A stretch of 64,000 nucleotides of DNA from Acanthochromis polyacanthus (Eukaryota > Chordata > Actinopteri > Pomacentridae): positions 19,564,984-19,628,983 of the forward strand of contig NC_067127.1 in assembly GCF_021347895.1 (NCBI RefSeq), read 5' to 3'. Below, one piece after another: positions 1 through 10,300 of the stretch; position 1 is the first letter of the stretch; the number at the start of each line of letters is the position of its first letter. A program made the position numbers and the translations under genes. Under the pieces are notes generated by a model. That model did no database searches. It had not been told where the DNA came from and saw nothing but the letters and a program-made list of their open reading frames with translations.

Positions 1-87
1 CATTTCAGAGTCTGCAGTTTAACAGTTTTTCTTATCTTTTCATCAGAATAAATTATGTAATAAGTATTTGTCACCTCTGGTCAGACT

Positions 88-734
88 TAGTGCTGGGCGA
101 TATGACGATACACATCGTGAGAACAATAGAAAAGTGTCTATCCTGCCATTTCTCTTCTATCGTTTCTATCATTTCTAACCTAATTTTATCAATTATTACA
201 GCAAATATATCATTAAATAGCCTGCGATGATTGTATTAGTGTTTTCTTGTACTATGCATACTCTAAGTTGATATAAGTGAAAATAATAAGAATAAAAAAC
301 TCCGTCTTGTGGTTTTGCGACACGACACTGCTGTACGTTCTTTGATTCTCACGCGGGTTTGCGACACGCTTTACGTTACTTAACTCATGAGTGCTGAACC
401 ATGGACGCCCAACAGGTTGAAGTTTCATGCCTGGAGTCACAACAGACAGAGACAGCTACGCAGGCAGTCCAAAAAGAAGCACTTTTACCAAAAAGAGGGG
501 GTACGTTTGTGATTTGGTTACATTTTGGGTTCAAGAGGTCCGAGACAGAGCCGAAGACGGCCATATGCAAACTATGCTACAACTATTAGCGCCCGATGCC
601 AACACAACAAACCTCTTCTATCACCTAAAGAGGGTCCATGAAAAACTTGTGGTATTGTGGTATATCATGACATATATTGTTACCGTGATATAAAATAATC
701 CATATCGTGATTTTTTCCATATCGCCCAGCACTA
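88..734 (+). mobile_element. hAT-type element relic with BED zinc-finger fragment
   Basis: The ends are inverted (TAGTGCTGGGCGATAT at 88-103, ATATCGCCCAGCACTA at 719-734). The flanks repeat as GTCAGACT (80-87) and ATCAGACT (735-742), an 8-bp hAT-size target duplication with one mismatch. Inside, 401-589 opens MDAQQVEVSC and contains FVIWLHFGFK and ICKLCYNY; a shifted frame continues TTNLFYHLKRVHEK at about 604-645. That CxxC...HLK..H pattern is the BED finger at the N-terminus of hAT transposases. The catalytic region is absent, so the copy is non-autonomous. Confidence 0.85.
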
Positions 735-1696
735 ATCAGACTAACCTGTACTTTGTAAATTGTATATCTTACAGACCATGATTATTAGTCACTTAAATTG
801 TTCCGTCTTCCTCACTGTCATGTGTGCATGTTGTTCTTGTTTGTGTCAACACATCTCTCCATTTTTACTACTCCGTGTTCTTCTATTTTTCTCCTTTAAC
901 AGTGCCTGATCCATGTGGAAGTGCTCCTTACCTACATGTTGGCATGTGTATCATCTGGGATCAACAATTCATTAAATATCCTCCATTATGAAAGTCTACA
1001 GTCAGTTAAAGGTACCAGGAGATGGTTCACCTGTAAGCAATCATCTCCCTTCTCTATAAAGACTAGCTCAGACCGTCATTCTCTACCTGACTCAGTAACC
1101 TCGTTAGGCTGCGTGCATAATCTGTTAGTTTGTTAAAGCTCTGTAGTAAGACGAGTTTGCCCTGTTTCAAGTATTCCAAATCGGCCTCCTGCCTCATCTT
1201 CCTTTTGTCACTCTTGGATTCCTTCTGGCCACGCTCCCGCCCTTGAACCTCAGCATAGCTTTTCCCTCTGGAAATGCCAGTCAGATCACCTGCCTGCCAT
1301 CCTAGCCTCCACCGACCTCCACTTGACACCAGTCTATGCCTCATGGATTCTGACTGCTTTCACCACAACTTGACCCCCTATGCTAAGCTGTTAGCCAAGC
1401 TGGGTCCCTGTATCCTGTCAGTCTTTTCCGTTGTTAGCTTAGCCTGCTTCTGCTTTCTGACCTTTTGTGTTACTTCTTCCGATTACCTGTCATTGATTCA
1501 GTCCTGTTCAGTTGACCCCAAATGTCGACGGCAGGGTCAGCTCAGGTTTCAGCCCACTAGCTCCTTGTTTGCACAGTGCTGCTGGCCTTGGTTTGCTAGG
1601 CTGCTACTGCTACTTCACTGATCCTTTTGACAGTTCCCATATAGTCTAGTTTAATCTGCTCGTCTAGTCTTTTGCCCTCAATCTAATCCCTTGTTC
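735..1696. other. Unclassified non-coding stretch
   Basis: No splice-supported exon or TIR was seen. The T/C-rich part at about 1270-1680 (open frame 1274-1621) reads like repeat-derived sequence, perhaps an LTR fragment, but no LTR ends were found. Confidence 0.3.
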
Positions 1697-1834
1697 CTTG
1701 TGTCATTTCTGACTTTTTCTGAAAATTTAATCCAAATCCGTCTGTCTGTTTGACAGATAGACAAATTTAAAAATTCACAGATGGACAAATGCACATCGGT
1801 TGTCACATAACTCTGTCGAGTTCCTTGGCGGAGT
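1697..1834 (+). mobile_element. Truncated copy of the TACTC-ended TIR family
   Basis: It ends CCTTGGCGGAGTA (to 1834) and shares CTTGTGTCATTTCTGAC, the CTGTCTGTTTGACAGATAG region and CACATAACTCTG with the right end of the copy at 34615-35223, in the same orientation. The left part is missing. Confidence 0.65.
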
Positions 1835-3060
1835 AATAACAATATCTTCAAAATCCTTCACAATCACTGACTTAAGTCGTCTGTGACACCATATTATGGA
1901 CAGAAGTCTTGCTGCTGTATAAACTATTGAACATTGCGGTCATTTTCTGTATAACAGGTGTCAAATTGCATTCCTCTCAATTTACATTTACTTCAGGAAA
2001 TCATAGGAAATATTGGATCCATGCAAGAAAGTGATACAAGCTATTAGTAATTTCCTAACATACTTCCAGAACACCAGAAATCCAAATGACAAAACAAAGG
2101 TCTTCAGTAATTTGTCAGGATCTGGGTCACTGATTGGTAAAGCTGCCAAAAATAATAATAAAATCCTATCAGCTGAGATGATGAGAAAGGTAACACTCAA
2201 TCCAATCTCAGAAGATAAATTTATGTAAAGTTTAAAAGTGCAACAAGAGCCATGAGATTCCTCCTCTGTGTGTATGTCATTAAAGTGTACAGACAACGCT
2301 GTAACATCATTTGTTGTTTACAGGAATATACAACACTATACACCTTCACTGGTAACACTGCAAGAACGTGAATGTGCATGTTTGTGAACTCCTTTTTGGG
2401 CACAAAAATTCCCTTAACAGAGATTATTACATTTTAGTAGGAAGGCTTGTTTCAGTATTATGGCCATGATTGGATGGCTGAGCAGCAAAGCAGGGTGGTG
2501 GCTGTGGTAATGAAAGGGGATGTGTCTTGGGGGTAAGTATATTCTGTCAATAGACATCAATCCTCCATTAGTGCAGCCTCATTAATAAGTGATGCAGAGA
2601 CACTAGACACACACACAAACACACACACGCAGCCTAATTTTAGCTAACCTATGTGGGGGAGGTCACACGCTACATCTTGAAAGTGATAAAGACACAAACA
2701 GTACAAAGTCACTATAGTGTGGTGTTTTTTTCCTAGTGGGGACTCATGGGTAACTCCTGTTAAGGTGGTTCAGAGTGCTTCTGGAGGATTAAGACTTTTA
2801 GGTTTTAGGTTAGGAGGCGAGGATGTTAACTGCTATCACGCTTTTTTTTTTAAAAACTCTACTTTGATTCATACACACTTTCCACGCCTAAAGACAGGAA
2901 AATACCAATTTCTTTCAAAATCCTGTTCTATATGTGTCCACTGAGTTTAGGATGGGAATACAACAAACTCTGGCAGCATTGGGCACACAACAGGGATGAT
3001 CACTGACAGTCCTTTAGGGCAATCTGTAAGCAGCTGTAATGTCCTGCAGAAAGAGCAAAG
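1835..3060. other. Intronic stretch, no recognised feature
   Basis: Ordinary AT-rich intron sequence with a short imperfect CA run near 2605-2632. No exon, TIR or LINE signature was recognised. Confidence 0.4.
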
Positions 3061-3067
3061 TCACAGC

Positions 3068-3352
3068 CAGCCTTTAGAAAACATCCACAGGAGCCCTGTG
3101 TCTTTTATTATTGTCTATGTTAGAGGCAATGCAACGGTCTTTGTAGTGGATCAGAAACAAGCCTGATCCATAGTGGCTCCATCCTGCAATCCACGAGACA
3201 CAAAGGATATGCTGCCACTGTTCCCATATTAAACAGAACTGGACACCTCCAGCAGTATGCATCTGCAGCCCAACCAGTCACAGCTGTTTTGGTTGCACGA
3301 GGGGAGACAGTATTAGGCAGGGGATTTTAATATTGTGGCTGATTGGTGTGTT
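3068..3352 (+). mobile_element. Tc1-type transposon relic (3' part)
   Basis: The right part reads GTATTAGGCAGGGGATTTTA and then GTGGCTGATTGGTGT, a decayed version of the terminal repeat seen intact at 8118-8605 and 49965-50488. Upstream, CCTGATCC...CATCCTGCAATCCACGAGAC matches the transposase C-terminal region of the same family. The left limit is approximate. Confidence 0.6.
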
Positions 3353-3477
3353 TTCATAGTGCCTGGAACCAGGTGTGTGTCTGCTGACCCATTCATGGTC
3401 TGCATTGGTCACTGCACTGGGAGGTGGAAACCATGAGTCAATTTTTAGAATTGGGCATTTACATGTGCATCTCAGAT

Positions 3478-4740
3478 AGTTAGAATATTTTGGAAAAGGG
3501 TCAATATTTTTTATCAGACATTGCTCATAGTGAGAAAATATATGTACTATAGACTAAGTGAACATAAACTGAAATATTTCAAGCCCGTATTTGTTTTCAC
3601 TTTGATGATATTGACTTACATCTCATGAACACCCTAACCAAAAAAAAAAAACCTAGCTAACAAAAATATCTCAAAATCATATTTCAGAAGATGAACAAAG
3701 ATCAATAAAAAAGTGCATCCTTGTTTTTCAACTGGTCCCTGACGCAGTGCTCATGGGTTCAAGTCCAGCCTATGGCCCTCTGCTGCAAGTCCTCCACCTG
3801 CTCTTCTCCACACTTTACTGTCTCTCTCTAGTGTCTTGCATACTAAAGTCTAAGAGACCAAAAACAAATAAATAAACAAAGAGAAATAATTCTAATGCAG
3901 AAATATCCAAACTCCGAAAAGTATGTTCATGTTTGCTCTACCAGAACTTTCTTAGGGCTCCCTTTGCTCAAACTAGTGCAACAATGCAGCATGGCATGGA
4001 GGCAATCAGTCTATGGGACTGCTGAGGGTAATGATGTCCAGCTTGACTTGATAACGACCTTCAGCTCTTCTTTATTGTTGGGTTTTGTTTGTCCCATTCT
4101 CTTCCTGACAACACATTACAGAATTTCTATGAGCTTTAAATCTGGTGAGTTGGCCAACCAATGTAGCACTGTAATGCCATAGTAAGTGAACTATTTCTGG
4201 CACTGTGGGGAGATGCCAGGTCCCGCTGGAAGACAAAATGTGCATCTCCAAAAAGCTCTTCAGCAGACGGAAGCATGTCGAGCTCCAAAATCTGCTGTTG
4301 ATTTTAGACTTGATTATAGACAGTTCACCAACACCAGCAGATGACATAACACTCCAGATCATTGTGGATTGTGATAATGATTGTCTTTTTCACAACTGTC
4401 AAGTCAGCAGTCTTCTTCATGATTGTGGGTATGTATACTCAACCATACTGAGAATTTAAAGGCTCTTTGCAGGTGTTTTGAGTTAAAAAGCTGATTAGAA
4501 TTTTTCTTAGGACTGTGTGGGAGTGTCTAGGGGTCCTTGACTGACATCTCTGTAACCCTTGGTGACATGTTCTAATATTTAGAGATTAACTTTGGGGAGC
4601 TATAAGCTGTTATCATCAAATTTAAAGCAAATAAAGGCTTGACATATTTCAGTTTATGTGTACTGAGTCCAGAACATATACATTTTTCACTTTGAGCAAT
4701 GTCAGCTGAAAAATACTGAACCAGTTCTACAATATTCCAA
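3478..4740 (-). mobile_element. Tc1/mariner transposon relic, transposase on minus strand, SINE inserted
   Basis: Terminal-type sequence (TTAGAATATTTTGGAAAAGG) begins near 3480. A decayed transposase follows on the minus strand at about 4362-3930. Readable pieces include VMSSAGVGELSIIKSKI, which corresponds to the VMSSAGVGPLCFIKSKV segment of a common teleost Tc1-like transposase, with frameshifts and stops after it. The internal N-terminal part is deleted. A SINE-like block at 3733-3880 interrupts it. No catalytic triad is intact. It lies in fbxw4 intron 7. Confidence 0.8.
3733..3880 (+). mobile_element. tRNA-derived SINE copy, degraded
   Basis: It has a B-box-like CATGGGTTCAAGTCCAGCC followed by the CTGCAAGTCCTCC...CTGTCTCTCT body and an A-rich end with AAATAAATAAA. 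This is the same architecture as the better copy at 44766-44975. The A-box half is poor. Confidence 0.6.
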
Positions 4741-4779
4741 TAATACGAGATGTATGTTCGTCAGTATGTTTGATATTTA

Positions 4780-5060
4780 TATTCTTATCTGTCCAGTAAT
4801 ACCATCTTGGAGGCCTCTGATCATCTGAAAATTTATTCTGCAGCAGGACAATGTGGCCACACATATGTCCAGAATCAAAGTATTATCTTCAGCCACAAGA
4901 AGAACAAGAAGTCCTTCAGCTGATAGTCTGGCTACACAGAGCCCTAATCTCGACTTCACTGAATGAGTCTGGGATTACATGAAGAGAGACAGATGACAGA
5001 AAACCACGGACTGTGAAGAACAAAAGAGCAAGGCAGTCAAAGCTTAAAGTGCAACACTAT
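4780..5060 (+). mobile_element. Second Tc1-like transposase fragment
   Basis: In the forward direction, CTGCAGCAGGACAATGTGGC corresponds to the QQDN-type DDE motif, and TGGGATTACATGAAGAGAGA (from 4970) to the WDYxKR segment after the third acidic residue. Both are Tc1 transposase signatures. The reading frame is broken and TIRs were not found. Confidence 0.5.
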
Positions 5061-5105
5061 GATGGAGTAACAGCACTGAACTAGAGAAGCACTCGGAGAG
5101 CGCAG

Positions 5106-5454
5106 ACCTCCGCCATGCCATCTGTTTGTCTGTCTGTTTGTTTGTTTGTCTGTTAACAGCATAACTCAAAAAGTCATGGTAGGATTTTCACCAAATTTTT
5201 ACAGGATGTCCGGAAGAGCAAAAGTAACAATCGATTAGATTTTGTGATCCGGATCACCGTCTGGATCCAGGATTTTTTTGAAGGTCAAAGGACAATTGAG
5301 AGATGGCCGCCAAAATCTAATCGATTGTTACTTTTGCTCTTCCGGACATCCTGTAAAAATTTGGTGAAAATCCGTCCATGACTTTTTGAGTTATGCTGTT
5401 AACAGACAAACAGACAAACAAGCTCTGGTGATTACATAACCTCCTGGCAGAGGT
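5106..5454. mobile_element. Foldback (long inverted repeat) element
   Basis: Arms of about 108 bp (5136-5243 and 5312-5420) are inverted copies with few mismatches around a loop of about 68 bp; both contain CTGTTAACA, TCCGGA and AATCGAT. Outer ends are ACCTCCGCCA-like and TGGCAGAGGT. The arms share TTTGTCTGTCTGTT-type sequence with the TACTC-ended family, so the two may be related. No coding capacity. Confidence 0.8.
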
Positions 5455-5734
5455 AATGATCTTGCCTACAAAAATATGTACATTGTCAGGTATAGTATAC
5501 GAATATAGTACATGAAAGTAATACCAAAAAGCTTGGAACGCAGCCACTGAGACTGTTGTGTGTTGATAAAGGAGGACCGAAAGACACGGCAAACAGGCTG
5601 GAGGAACACTTTCAAAGGTTGCTGGAATAAAACTTATGAACATAGTGCATAACAAAAACTAGCTGGCAGGCAAAAATGTAACAAAAGAAATGGGAAATCC
5701 AGTAAAAAAACAGACAACAAAGACAAAATAAAGG

Positions 5735-6137
5735 CTTCCACCAGCTTGTGATTGTATCTTTGACCACTCCTCTTGACAACTAAATCTGTTGGATTTCTGA
5801 CATGCATCTGTTTCTTTAGCACAGTCCACAGGTTCTCAATGAGGTCTAAGACAGTACTTTGGGAAGACAAGTCTAAAGCCTTAATTCTATCCTGATTTAA
5901 CCATTTATTTACCGCTTTGTGATGTGTGGGGTCACTGACTTGTTGGAACATCCAATTGCGTCCCAACCTTCTAGCTGCTGATTTTTGGATTTTCCTGAAG
6001 AGTGTCTTTCTTTATTTTTTGATTTACTTTGTGCAAACACCAGCTCCACTGGCACTAAACAACCCCAGAACATATTATTACTGCCATGATGCTTGATGGT
6101 AGGGTTGGTGTCTTTGGGGTCAAAAGTTTCACCTTCT
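5735..6137 (-). mobile_element. Tc1 transposase relic (left part, split by a retroinsert)
   Basis: The minus-strand frame (5966 to 5735) shows FQQVSDPTHHKAVNKWLNQ and then DLIENLWTVLKKQMHVRNPT, the FQQDNDPKHT...DLNPIENLW..LKK region of Tc1 transposases. The second catalytic Asp context is lost (QVSD for QDND), so it is dead. Sequence to 6137 and again from 6531 (ATATTGTGGCCAAATAACTC) is one element interrupted by the insert at 6151-6517. Confidence 0.85.
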
Positions 6138-6150
6138 CTACTCTAAACAT

Positions 6151-6517
6151 CCATCCATCCATCCTCTATACACCGCTTTATCCTCACTAGGGTCGCGGGG
6201 GGTGCTGGAGCCTATCCCAGCTGACTCGGGCGAAGGCAGGGGACACCCAGGACAGGTCGCCAGTCTGTCACAGGGCCACATACACAGACGAACAATCACA
6301 CTCGCATTCACACCTACGGACAATTTAGAGTACTCAATGAACCTCAGCATGTTTTTGGACTGTGGGAGGAAGCCGGAGTGCCCGGAGAAAACCCACGCAT
6401 GCTCAGGGAGAACATGCAAACTCCATGCAGAAAGATCCCAGGCCCAGACCGGGATTCGAACCAGGGATCTTCTTGCTGCAAGGCGAAAGTGCTAATCACT
6501 ACTCCACTGAGCAGCCC
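6151..6517 (-). mobile_element. (CATC)-tailed retroelement insert with 13-bp TSD
   Basis: A stand-alone teleost repeat beginning CCATCCATCC and holding GGGTCGCGGGGGGTGCTGGA, ACAATTTAGAG and GACTGTGGGAGGAAGCC. It is flanked by identical CTACTCTAAACAT (6138-6150 and 6518-6530). The constant (GGAT)n end is at low coordinates, so the 3' tail points left and the element is on the minus strand. It lies inside a Tc1 relic, so it is younger than that element. Confidence 0.88.
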
Positions 6518-6530
6518 CTACTCTAAACAT

Positions 6531-6570
6531 ATTGTGGCCAAATAACTCAACTGTGCAAACTGACACCTGT
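6531..6570 (-). mobile_element. Continuation of the interrupted Tc1 relic
   Basis: ATATTGTGGCCAAATAACTC resumes the Tc1 sequence after the 13-bp duplicated target. The outer end is decayed and the limit is approximate. Confidence 0.55.
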
Positions 6571-6840
6571 GTTAAAGCAGAGTAGGGATTACATAGGAGT
6601 TACAATATAGTGGGATTTCAAATTCCATGTTTATATTTTTCATCCATCAACCATTCCACCTGTTTAACTGTTCATTTTGAAGAGATAGGGATGGCTAGAG
6701 TTCACAGTCACACTGATCATTTACTAAATCCATTGCCCACAATGTGCCTATCAAAACGCATTTTTCTTTGTTGGTAAAATCCTGAATGTCCTGGGTGACC
6801 CTGAGCGTCTTTTAAGACTGCTTAAATTTGATCACATAAA

Positions 6841-7120
6841 TTATTGATATCTAAAAAGGGACCCCCCTCTGTCAGCCTTCTCCCTCAGCCCAACGCCTTT
6901 TAAAGTCCCCAGAGCAATCTGCCAATCAGATCTGATTTGTCTTACTTGACTGATTCCCAAGAAACACAGCCTAAAGCCCCTTAGACCCCTGCTGTTTAAA
7001 TAAATGCTTCCCTCACAAAACATGTTGGGCCTCTAGTCCCGAACATGTTTTGCAGTGAGGGCTACTGCATTCATGCTGACACCCCAGAGGGCTGCTCCCA
7101 GTGCTGGAAATAAAATGGCA
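6841..7120. other. Candidate conserved non-coding element next to exon 7
   Basis: Unique sequence with balanced composition and no repeat signature, in contrast to its surroundings. It contains CCAATCAGATCTGATTTG and a pair of inverted ACATGTT-type motifs (near 7020 and 7045). Function inferred only from composition and from residence in the fbxw4/fgf8 regulatory neighbourhood. Confidence 0.35.
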
Positions 7121-7253
7121 GGTTTAGAATGATTCTGTTAAGTACAAAATGTAATTTGTATTTATGATCTCAAGACGAAAAAATCCTAATAAGCACTGAG
7201 AGGTAGATCAAATGTTTAAGCGGACCCAGAAAATAAAAGAAATAGTGTCATAC

Positions 7254-7394
7254 CGTGGACTGAGTCGGAGGTCCCACAGTCGAATGAAAGTGTCATAGCC
7301 GCAGCTGAAGAGCTGAAATGGAGACTCAAATATTATATCCAACACACCAGCACCACGACGAAACTCGGAGCCCAGACTGCACACACACGCCGAC
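7254..7394 (-). CDS. fbxw4: fbxw4 exon 7 (WD40), alternative acceptor possible
   Basis: It encodes SACVCSLGSEFRRGAGVLDI, then FESPFQLFSCGYDTFIRLWD and LRLSPR, before donor GTATGA (from 7253). The acceptor GGCCAG before 7394 is chosen because it gives exactly the family's spacing between IW and LGS(D/E)F. A second AG, 18 nt downstream (exon from 7376), would also stay in frame and drop six residues. The next exon was not found in 1-7253. Confidence 0.9.
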
Positions 7395-10300
7395 CTGGCC
7401 AATGAGAAAGGGATAGAAGAAGGTGGTAAAAAGAGGAAAAAACAACGTGAAATATGTTTTCATGTGGAATATCATTAATCATGCTTGAAATAAACTAAAA
7501 AAAACATAAATGCCCATGTGAGTTCACTAATTATAAGTTGTGGAGAATGAAAAAGAATTTTAACAAAAGCAGCGACATTAACAAAAATATATACGTAATG
7601 ATAACAATACGTTGCAAACAACACTGTTCAATCTGTTGCAATGTAATGTTCTGCTTGGAAAGCTTGGGTCCTAGGACTCTCCAGACATCTAGACCCAGCA
7701 CACACCCCATGGCAATGGCAATCCCAATGGGAAACAGCAGCAGCCTCCAATGCAGATCATCAGAAAGCAAACACTGTTCAGGAACAGCTTGAGAAACATG
7801 GAAAGGAGCCCAAAATGTGGATCTAGCCTCCAATCTCCTCAGATACCACTCTGATCAAGCATGGGGATGAGCCAGAGCAAGTTCCATCCTGTAAACGACA
7901 AGACCTAAAGGATCCACTTCCTTCACTCTAGAATTTAATGCTGTGTCCGATCAGTGTATATAAATCCCAGATGGGTGCTCTTTATTCTAATGTTTTTTCT
8001 CCTAATGTAATATCTGATGCTATTTTTTTTCATTGTGGGCATATATGTAAATGTATCTGAGTGACATTTGCTTGCCAAGTAATGAGCCTTGAATATCTAT
8101 TTGCCCCAGCTGCTGAATACAACGATCAGCCACAACATTATGACCACTGACAGGTGAAGTGAATCACATCGATCATCTTGCTATAACGCAACGTTCTGCT
8201 GGGAAACCTGGAGTCCTGACATTCATGTGGATGTTTGACATGTACCACCCACCTAAACGTTGCAGGTCAAGCAACCCTCCAAACCCTCATGGCAACAGCA
8301 GTCCTTGATGCCCTCAGCAGGGTAATGCACCCCGACACCAGGGAACACGACAGAGCTACGGTTCCACACTTCCCAGATCCATATCTTACTTAGCATCTGT
8401 GGGATGATCCAGGATAAGCCTGATCTAGGTAGGTCCCACCCTGCAACCCACAGGACCCACAGAATTCACTGCCACCATCCTGGTGCCGCAGGACATCCCA
8501 GGGGTTCTGAGTCCATGTCACACTGAGTCAGAGGAGTTTTAGCAGCATAAAAGGAACCAACACAATATTAGGCAGGTGGTCATAATGTTATGCCTGATTG
8601 GTGTATCTTCAAGCTAAAACATTAATGCTTAACTAATGATGCTTTTTCTGGCAACAGATGACCATTTTCAGATAACATTGACATTGTACATACAATATCA
8701 TCAAAGCTAACAGGTTTTGTTTTAGATTATAGTCACGGTTCATGTTGTTCTTTTCCTCAGATTGTTGGCAGTGCATTTGTAGAAGCATATCAGTAGTGCG
8801 GACACTTCAATTTTTAGTTTGTCGTTAGTTTCGTTTTCCTGCACCAGTTACAATTTCTATTTATCCACAGGTACTGGTGCTAATGGTGCTGGAGCTGGTC
8901 GCTGCTGCGAGACAATTGAAATGGTTCACATATACTGCGATATATTCAACTTTAAGTTCAGTTGTGTTGGATTGACCTCCTTTCTAGATCCAGAACGGAT
9001 GTTTATTTTGTAACTTGTTTTTAGGTTTACAGATTTATAGATTAAAGGAAGCTTATAGGTGGGGTAGGAGCAATTCTTAAAAAAATAATGTAAATGAACT
9101 CACACAAATGCAGCCACTTCATACAAAAACACAACATGAATAAACATTGTTATTTTTTTGTAGAATGCTAAATTAGTAGCACTACCCACCTGATTGGAGT
9201 TAAATCTACTTACACAACCTCACCAACTACTACACACACTTAGACAGTAGAGGGAAAATAAATTAGCAGTTTACTTGTCCAGAAGAACAATGGCAAACTT
9301 AGAATATACTTACTTGACAGTTACTTGTTCTGAGTATGACTCTTTGATAATTACATGTTTATAAAGGATTATCTTATAAAGGAATAGCTTATCTTTTAAT
9401 TCCTTATTTTGCAGTGGTCGAAGATGCTGGAATAATGTTTCCTCCTGTAGGATTTTCTGCTATGTAATCAGGCGTTTTGCCATCGGAACAGCTGTGCATG
9501 TAAATCTGCATTCATACAACAGCCAGTAAGAATGACACCCTCCCTCTGACAAAGACTGCTACTGGTCAGTCTTCTGGAACACTGATTGGCTAGAATGGTC
9601 TTCTGAAATTTGTCTTGAGGGTCAGTCATCTTCACCAAAATAACTTTACACACATTACTGCTGATGCCACACCTCCAGTTGTCGACCTCTTATTCTGTTT
9701 TACCTTCAACCATGAACAAGAAGCTGAGATATTTGAATTCCTTTACAAATATTTCCCTATTTTTTTGACTGCAAAGAGCAAAGAAGCAACACAGAGAAAC
9801 CAGATACTCTCCTAACCTAGAGGGAGATCCTAAAAAGTACCGCTTTATCTCGTGATTGTTACTCATTAGAATATGTTTTTATTTCGTTCTATTTTTCTTT
9901 TTTAACAATATGTTGTCGCTGTCGTCTCTGTGTCTGTACTAGAGTGTGAGACTGAGAACGCTCATAAACTGTGTGCCTGTACAAGCGACAAATGAACTCT
10001 GTGTGCCTGGGCTGACGTTGTGTGACCTGTGTGTGTGTCCAGTTAGTCCTGCTCCATGCAGCACCATGCTCTCGTGATCACAGCTCTGTCCCGCTTGCTG
10101 CTCAGCTCTTGATTATTGGAGAATAACTTGCACACAGCAGGACAGATTATTGCAGAATAACTGTCTCTTTGTTGCCATTTAATACCCTCCATGACCATGA
10201 CTGTGTGCAGCTCTTGCATGTTTGATACCTGCCTCGTAGCAACCATTTAAAGGAGGCTGCTGGCCTTGGCGACCAAGCAGCCCAACGCTTCGACTCGTGC

